Assembly: GCA_013298455.1 (NCBI GenBank)
Contig: JAAFHR010000099.1
Coordinates: 1-9,712, forward strand
Length of the DNA: 9,712 bases
Origin: Betaproteobacteria bacterium
GTDB taxonomy: Bacteria; Pseudomonadota; Gammaproteobacteria; Burkholderiales; Casimicrobiaceae
Direction: 5' to 3'
How positions within the stretch are numbered: position 1 is the stretch's first letter; each line of letters starts with the position of its first letter. Below the pieces are notes generated by a model. The model ran no database searches. It was not told the origin of the DNA and worked only from the letters and a program-made list of their open reading frames with translations. Of the stretch, positions 6,496 to 9,712 are shown piece by piece. Position numbers and translations under genes: made by a program.

Positions 6496-6789
6496 ATGAG
6501 TGAGCAAACTGTGATTTCGAGCAAAGGGCAGGTCGTGATCCCCAAAGCGGTGCGCGATGCATTCGGTTGGGAGTCTGGCACGCAACTGAGCGTTGCCGTC
6601 GACGAATTCGGCGTCACGCTTCGCCCAGTGCCGACCAAACGCGTCCGCGCGGAAGAAATCGCAAAAGGTGTTCAAAAACTCTCTGGTTTGCTGCATTCGC
6701 CAGATGATGCCGTGATGAGCGACGCAGACATGGCGCGCGTTGTGCGCGAACGTGCGGCGGCTCGCAACGGCGTTCGTTCGGCATCGTGA
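6496..6789 (+). CDS. vapB: AbrB/SpoVT-type antitoxin (VapB-like)
   Basis: This 97-residue protein should neutralise the toxin encoded directly downstream and repress their shared promoter. Residues 4-45 form a swapped-hairpin AbrB domain: TVISSKGQVVIPKAVRDAF with the diagnostic KGQVVIPK, then GTQLSVAVDEFGVTLRPV. The C-terminal half (about 46-97, charged and helical) would be the toxin-binding tail. An AAGG (6485-6488) lies 7 nt before the ATG. The gene begins 38 bp after the protease stop without a visible terminator, so read-through is possible. The stop overlaps the toxin start (GTGA, 6786-6789). I see no obvious operator palindrome in the 38-bp gap. Confidence 0.88.
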   Translation: MSEQTVISSKGQVVIPKAVRDAFGWESGTQLSVAVDEFGVTLRPVPTKRVRAEEIAKGVQKLSGLLHSPDDAVMSDADMARVVRERAAARNGVRSAS

Positions 6790-7190
6790 TCGCGCTCGAC
6801 ACCAACGTTCTAGCGCGTTTGCTGCTAAAGGACGACGCAAAACAGCACGCCGCTGCTGAGCGATTGGTCTCGCAGGCGCGTGATTATTCAGTGCCGATCA
6901 CAGTTGTGTTGGAGTTGGTTTGGGTGCTAGAGAGCGCGGGGCGAAACTCGCAAGCTGTGGCCTCGGCGCTTTCAGCATTGATCGCACAGCCCAACATTTA
7001 CGTGCAGCATGCCGACGCGGTTGCGGCCGCTTCCGCGCTGTATCGCTCCGGTGCAGATTTTGCCGACGCGCTTCACCATGCGCTCTCGCCAGCCCCCGCG
7101 CACACAGCTTTCGCCACGTTTGACAAACAGTTTGCCAGCTTCGCGAAACGCGCCAAACTCTCGCCAAGCGTTGCGCCTATCGGCGCATAG
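6786..7190 (+). CDS. vapC: PIN-domain ribonuclease toxin (VapC-like)
   Basis: Predicted 134-residue magnesium-dependent endoribonuclease; VapC family members cut tRNA, rRNA or mRNA and stop translation when free of antitoxin. The acidic PIN residues are present: D5 in ALDTNVLARLLLKDD, E43 in VLELVWVLE, D91 and D94 in GADFADALH, and D113 in TFDKQF. Length and order match the family, so it looks active. The start is GTG 6786, overlapping the antitoxin stop by 4 nt; this arrangement usually gives coupled translation with antitoxin made first. RNA target unknown. It is followed by REP-like repeats rather than a clear terminator. Confidence 0.9.
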   Translation: MIALDTNVLARLLLKDDAKQHAAAERLVSQARDYSVPITVVLELVWVLESAGRNSQAVASALSALIAQPNIYVQHADAVAAASALYRSGADFADALHHALSPAPAHTAFATFDKQFASFAKRAKLSPSVAPIGA

Positions 7191-7213
7191 CGAAGTGTTG
7201 GCAATTTCACTGG

Positions 7214-7270
7214 GTAGGCGCGGACCTGGCCGCGCGCCCCGCCACCGAGCGACGCCATGTCGCTTCCTAC
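7214..7270. repeat. Inverted pair of GTAG-type REP hairpins (BIME-like)
   Basis: GTAG at 7214-7217 is followed by stem GCGCGG (7218-7223)/CCGCGC (7230-7235) with a 6-nt loop. In mirror orientation, AGCGAC (7248-7253)/GTCGCT (7259-7264) with a 5-nt loop is followed by CTAC (7267-7270). A GTAG foot at the base of a hairpin, in inverted pairs, is how REPs recognised by RAYT (TnpA-REP) transposases look in Stenotrophomonas and relatives. The two stems differ in sequence yet both pair perfectly. No RAYT gene is in the window. Confidence 0.72.
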
Positions 7271-7319
7271 ATTTACTTCGAACAGGCGGCAAGGCATTCT
7301 CGCTATGCTTTGCGTCCTA

Positions 7320-7376
7320 GCCGCAAAGCGGCGTTGTCCTAGGTGCAAAGCACCGTCGCCTTAGGCGCGAAGCGCC
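7320..7376. repeat. Three tandem 22-bp mini-hairpin repeats
   Basis: Three hairpins start exactly 22 bp apart: GCCGC-AAA-GCGGC (7320-7332), GGTGC-AAA-GCACC (7342-7354) and GGCGC-GAA-GCGCC (7364-7376). Each has a perfect 5-bp stem and a 3-nt purine loop. Stems differ but always pair, while loop and spacer (G-C/T-CCTTAG or TCCTAG) are conserved. The third contains GCGAAGC, known in vitro as an exceptionally stable DNA mini-hairpin. A reversed GCTTTGC (7307-7313) just upstream may be a degenerate fourth unit. The array ends 26 bp before the reductase start, in its likely 5' leader. Confidence 0.75.
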
Positions 7377-7402
7377 GACATCCTTTTCCCGAAAGAACAA
7401 CC

Positions 7403-8362
7403 ATGCAATATCGTCGTCTTGGCCGCTCGGGCCTTAAAGTCTCTGAACTCTCATTTGGCTCTTGGGTCACTTACGGCTCGCAGGTCGACACCAAAGCCGC
7501 TGTTGAATGCATGGCTGCTGCGTGGGATGCGGGTGTGAATTTTTTCGACAACGCCGAGGTGTATGCGCGAGGCATGTCGGAAACGATCATGGGCGAGGCG
7601 TTGAAGCAGCTCGGCTGGCGGCGTGCGCAGGTGGTCGTTTCTACGAAATTCTTTTGGGGCATGAATGATGGCCCGAACGAAAAGAACACATTGAATCGCA
7701 AGTATTTGATGCAAGCGATTGATGGTTCGTTGAAGCGCCTGCAGCTCGATTACGTTGATCTAGTGTTTTGTCATCGCGCCGATCCCAACACGCCGATTGA
7801 AGAGACCGTGCGCGCCATGAGCGACATGATCACGCAGGGCAAAGCGATGTATTGGGGAACGAGCGAATGGACGGCTGACGAAATTCGCGCCGCCTATGAG
7901 ATCGCTGAACGTCACCACCTGCACAAACCCGTGATGGAGCAACCGCAGTACAACTTGTTCGCCCGTGAACGCGTCGAAAAGGAGTACGCACGCCTCTACG
8001 GCGATATCGGTTTGGGATTGACGACGTGGAGCCCGCTCGCCTCAGGTTTGCTCACCGGCAAATACGCCAAAGGCATTCCCGCCGATTCACGCGCAGCGAT
8101 CAAAGGCTACGAATGGATCGCCGAGCGAGTGACCGATGCAGCGAAGGTTGCCAAGGTTGAAAAACTGCGCCCCATCGCCGTTGATTTGAGCTGCACCGTG
8201 TCACAACTCGCGCTCGCATGGTGCGTGAAAAATCCAAACGTCTCGACGGTGATTACCGGCGCATCGCGGGTGTCGCAAGTGCAAGAAAACATGAAGGCGC
8301 TCGAGGTTGCTCCCAAGCTCACGGCAGAGGTGTTGAAGCGGGTGGACGCAGCGTTGGCTTAG
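7403..8362 (+). CDS. NADPH-dependent aldo/keto reductase, Kv-beta/YghZ type
   Basis: A 319-residue cytosolic TIM-barrel oxidoreductase expected to reduce aldehydes or ketones with NADPH. The N-terminus MQYRRLGRSGLKVSELSFGSW is the family entry motif. The catalytic tetrad is complete: D49 (FFDN), Y54 (AEVYARG), K82 (STKFFW) and H124 (FCHRAD). GTSEW (152-156), QPQYNLF (180-186) and the late cofactor motif GASRVSQVQEN (286-296) follow. Similarity in recalled motifs is to the bacterial relatives of potassium-channel beta subunits (YghZ reduces L-glyceraldehyde 3-phosphate and methylglyoxal in E. coli). The exact substrate cannot be read from sequence. ATG 7403 gives the family N-terminus; an in-frame ATG at 7343 lies in the mini-hairpin array and is unlikely. 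The gene stands alone between two toxin-antitoxin pairs. Confidence 0.93.
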   Translation: MQYRRLGRSGLKVSELSFGSWVTYGSQVDTKAAVECMAAAWDAGVNFFDNAEVYARGMSETIMGEALKQLGWRRAQVVVSTKFFWGMNDGPNEKNTLNRKYLMQAIDGSLKRLQLDYVDLVFCHRADPNTPIEETVRAMSDMITQGKAMYWGTSEWTADEIRAAYEIAERHHLHKPVMEQPQYNLFARERVEKEYARLYGDIGLGLTTWSPLASGLLTGKYAKGIPADSRAAIKGYEWIAERVTDAAKVAKVEKLRPIAVDLSCTVSQLALAWCVKNPNVSTVITGASRVSQVQENMKALEVAPKLTAEVLKRVDAALA

Positions 8363-8466
8363 TGTCGGCAAAAGTTCGAAGCGGCCAGGGAGGACGCGTG
8401 TTTTCAACAGCTTTGCGTGCAAAAGCCCCGTTAAGTGGTGGCTACGGCTAGGTTTTGGTTAAACCC

Positions 8467-8491
8467 AAAAAGCAATAGAAACGTGCTTTTT
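8467..8491. terminator. AT-rich hairpin, possible bidirectional terminator after the reductase
   Basis: AAAAAGCA (8467-8474) pairs perfectly with TGCTTTTT (8484-8491) over a 9-nt loop, giving a stem with A-run and T-run on either side. It lies 104 bp after the reductase stop. Just before it, TTTTGG (8453-8458) pairs with CCAAAA (8465-8470), overlapping the first arm, so the two stems compete. The stem has only two G-C pairs, so terminator strength is doubtful. Confidence 0.4.
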
Positions 8492-8577
8492 CGCTGATTT
8501 GAATTGGCCAAAAGCGAATAAGCCTTGCGTTTCATGATCATAATTCACGTTTTCACGTTTTCACGTTTTCACGTTTT
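8485..8577 (+). promoter_or_regulatory. Putative operator region of the second toxin-antitoxin pair
   Basis: The AT-rich stretch before the antitoxin is dense in symmetry. GCTTTTTCGCT (8485-8495) and AGCGAATAAGC (8513-8523) are inverse at 10 of 11 positions, around the exact palindrome TTGGCCAA (8504-8511). ATGATCAT (8534-8541) is another exact palindrome. Four CACGTTTT repeats follow. Ribbon-helix-helix antitoxins repress their own promoters through short repeated or palindromic sites, so this is the obvious binding region. CATAAT (8539-8544) could be a -10 box, but no good -35 box is at the right distance. The rest of the 8363-8615 gap shows no gene. Confidence 0.45.
8546..8577 (+). repeat. 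Four exact tandem copies of CACGTTTT (iteron-like)
   Basis: The 8-mer CACGTTTT is repeated four times without error at 8546, 8554, 8562 and 8570. The array ends 38 bp before the TTG start of the antitoxin gene. Eight-bp spacing differs from a full helical turn (10.5 bp). Such arrays suit cooperative binding of small dimeric repressors; they are also prone to copy-number change by slippage. Confidence 0.85.
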
Positions 8578-8605
8578 GTGTGAAAATGTGCATGCTTTGG
8601 TAAAC

Positions 8606-8609
8606 GGAG
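8606..8609 (+). promoter_or_regulatory. Shine-Dalgarno site that supports the TTG start
   Basis: GGAG at 8606-8609 lies 6 nt before TTG 8616, an ideal distance. No in-frame ATG fits the family N-terminus, so this site decides in favour of the rare TTG start, which may keep antitoxin translation modest. Confidence 0.65.
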
Positions 8610-8615
8610 TTTGGC

Positions 8616-8849
8616 TTGAAAAATGTCACGGTGTCCATCGACGACGAAACCTACCGCCAAGCGCGGATAACGGCTGCGCACCGAGATCAGTCGATCAGCG
8701 CCCTCGTTCGTGATCTGCTGCGGCAGCTCGCGCAAACGTCCGATGGCTCCGCGAGCGCGAAACAGGAGCGCCTCTTTGCGTCGTTCGACGCAATCGAGGG
8801 CATCGATGCCAGTAAACGTTTGAGCCGCAGCGAAGCACATGAACGCTAA
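8616..8849 (+). CDS. Ribbon-helix-helix (CopG/FitA-like) antitoxin
   Basis: A 77-residue DNA-binding protein expected to pair with the downstream PIN toxin and repress the operon. The N-terminal strand KNVTVSIDDETYRQAR followed by SISALVRDLLRQLA (residues 27-40) is the ribbon-helix-helix fold (one strand and two helices, active as a dimer). Residues about 41-77 (charged, ending RSEAHER) would wrap the toxin. The start is TTG with a well-placed GGAG. The gene overlaps the toxin gene by 11 bp (8839-8849). Upstream tandem and inverted repeats are its likely operators. It is unrelated in fold to the AbrB-type antitoxin 2 kb upstream. Confidence 0.82.
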   Translation: MKNVTVSIDDETYRQARITAAHRDQSISALVRDLLRQLAQTSDGSASAKQERLFASFDAIEGIDASKRLSRSEAHER

Positions 8850-9261
8850 CGTAGTGCTCGACACCAATGTGCTGCTCTACGCGCTCGATTCTCAGCCCGC
8901 CCACGGCGAAAAGCGCGAACGTGCCAGAGCGTTAATCGCGTCCAGTGACTGGGGTATCAGCACGCAGATCGCGCAAGAGTTTTATGTCAATCTCATCAAG
9001 GGAAAGCTGGGGCGGGTAACCCGCGAGCAGGCCAACAACGCGGTTGAGAGTCTGTTTGAGCGGGCTTGTATCGGCATGAGCGTCGAGTTGATGCGCGAGG
9101 CGGTGGCCATCGAAGCGCGTTACCAAGTGAGCTATTGGGATGCGGCGGTGATTGCCGCTGCGATTGCTCTGCGCGCAGAGACGCTGTACTCCGAGGATCT
9201 TAACCATGGGCAATATTACGGAACGCTGCAGGTGGTCAATCCATTCCTGAGCGCGTCGTGA
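8839..9261 (+). CDS. PIN-domain ribonuclease toxin (VapC-like), second module
   Basis: Predicted 140-residue metal-dependent endoribonuclease toxin. PIN acidic residues are D8 (VVLDTNVLLYALD), E47 (STQIAQEFYVN), D101 (SYWDAAVIAAA) and E119/D120 (YSEDLNHGQ). The ending L(Y)SEDLNHGQ...G(T)L-VVNPF is typical of this branch of PIN toxins. All catalytic positions are intact and length is normal. ATG 8839 lies inside the end of the antitoxin gene (11-bp overlap), implying coupled translation. The sequence is clearly different from the PIN toxin at 6786-7190, so the two modules are not a recent duplication. A weak terminator begins at the stop codon. Confidence 0.9.
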   Translation: MNANVVLDTNVLLYALDSQPAHGEKRERARALIASSDWGISTQIAQEFYVNLIKGKLGRVTREQANNAVESLFERACIGMSVELMREAVAIEARYQVSYWDAAVIAAAIALRAETLYSEDLNHGQYYGTLQVVNPFLSAS

Positions 9262-9283
9262 GCACCCGCATGACGGTGCTTTT
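9261..9283 (+). terminator. Weak intrinsic terminator of the second toxin-antitoxin pair
   Basis: AGCACC (9261-9266) pairs with GGTGCT (9275-9280) around an 8-nt loop, and four T's (9280-9283) follow. The stem starts on the last base of the toxin stop codon. The T-run is short, so termination may be partial. A second hairpin, ATCGCC (9344-9349)/GGCGAT (9354-9359), precedes the next gene. Confidence 0.45.
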
Positions 9284-9388
9284 GGCGGCGTTGTCACCAA
9301 CCGCTCGCCCGCGTGGGACTACTGTTGCCGCGCTCGCCGCCACATCGCCCCAGGGCGATGAGTGGCATCGCTGCTCGGAGCGCGATTT

Positions 9389-9712
9389 GTGCTAAACCTC
9401 GCTCCCTACCAATCCCTGTTCCGCGACCGCGAGCTTCGGCGGATTTTGCTCTCATCCATCCTGCCGCGCTTGCCTGCCGGCATCAATGGTTTGGCGATCA
9501 CGATGATGGTTCAAACGCTGTACGGCTCGTTTGGCGCGGGCGGTACGGTGTCGGCGGCGTATTTGATTGCGCTGGGGATTGCGTCGCCGTTGGTGGGGCG
9601 GATTGTCGATCAGCATGGGCCTCGGGCGGTGATGTGGCCCTGTGCTTTGGTGCATTGTGTGGCGTTGGTTTCGCTCGTGATCGCGGCGTCTTACGGGTTG
9701 TCAATGCCTTGG
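9389..9712 (+). CDS. Major facilitator superfamily transporter, N-terminal part (3' end outside window)
   Basis: The frame is open from GTG 9389 to the window end (108 codons). Hydrophobic segments at about 30-47, 53-71, 82-101 correspond to the first membrane helices. GRIVDQHGPR (70-79) is the family's motif A (G-x-L/I-x-D-x-x-G-x-R) in the loop between helices 2 and 3. MFS proteins move small solutes or drugs across the inner membrane, usually with protons; the substrate cannot be inferred from this fragment. GGAG (9377-9380) lies 8 nt before the GTG and supports this start; an in-frame GTG at 9362 is an alternative, with a stop (TGA 9359-9361) directly before it. Confidence 0.82.
   Translation, partial: MLNLAPYQSLFRDRELRRILLSSILPRLPAGINGLAITMMVQTLYGSFGAGGTVSAAYLIALGIASPLVGRIVDQHGPRAVMWPCALVHCVALVSLVIAASYGLSMPW

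Noticed and set aside
7320..7376. CRISPR array
   Set aside because: Units are 22 bp with no unique spacers of CRISPR length, and each unit is a complete short hairpin with no cas genes nearby.
8546..8577. Plasmid or phage replication iterons
   Set aside because: No replication initiator, partition gene or DnaA boxes are nearby, and the adjacent antitoxin gene gives a simpler explanation as operator repeats.

Overview
The window is a chromosomal stretch of a Gram-negative, moderately GC-rich proteobacterium. The obgE-proB order is typical of Betaproteobacteria, and a periplasmic DegP/HtrA protease and abundant REP-like intergenic palindromes also fit. No marker here settles the genus. All recognised genes lie on the + strand.

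Layout. (1) 1-138: the 3' end of a type-B 50S ribosomal protein L31 gene, closed by a good intrinsic terminator. (2) 213-433: a non-coding stretch with an inverted pair of REP-like palindromes. (3) 434-3123: a membrane glycosyltransferase of the ArnT/PMT superfold, overlapping by 4 nt (ATGA) the ribosome-assembly GTPase gene obgE. The usual rplU-rpmA pair is not immediately upstream of obgE. (4) 3124-3438: a gene-free stretch packed with nested palindromes, including a 124-bp MITE-like unit with terminal inverted repeats and an 11-bp flanking direct repeat. (5) 3439-4566: proB, first step of proline synthesis. (6) 4567-5044: a second gene-free stretch, most of it a roughly 300-bp nested imperfect palindrome. 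(7) 5045-6457: a DegP/DegQ-type periplasmic serine protease. (8) 6496-7190: a type II toxin-antitoxin pair (AbrB-fold antitoxin, PIN toxin) with a GTGA overlap. (9) 7191-7402: a GTAG-type REP pair, then three tandem mini-hairpins with different stems and near-identical loops. (10) 7403-8362: an NADPH-dependent aldo/keto reductase of the Kv-beta/YghZ type. (11) 8363-8615: an AT-rich region with hairpins and four exact CACGTTTT repeats. (12) 8616-9261: a second, unrelated type II module (ribbon-helix-helix antitoxin with TTG start, PIN toxin), ended by a weak terminator. (13) 9389-9712: the N-terminal part of an MFS transporter running off the end.

How it fits together. The left half holds core genes (translation, ribosome assembly, proline synthesis, envelope protein quality control). 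The right half is more accessory, with two autonomous toxin-antitoxin modules around a lone oxidoreductase. The least ordinary content is in the gaps. Six palindromic units sharing the core TGAGCNNNNCGAA occur as three inverted pairs, and several have different arms that still pair with each other. The same pattern of conserved loop and changing stem recurs in the GTAG pair and in the tandem mini-hairpins, so structure rather than primary sequence appears to be maintained in these repeats.
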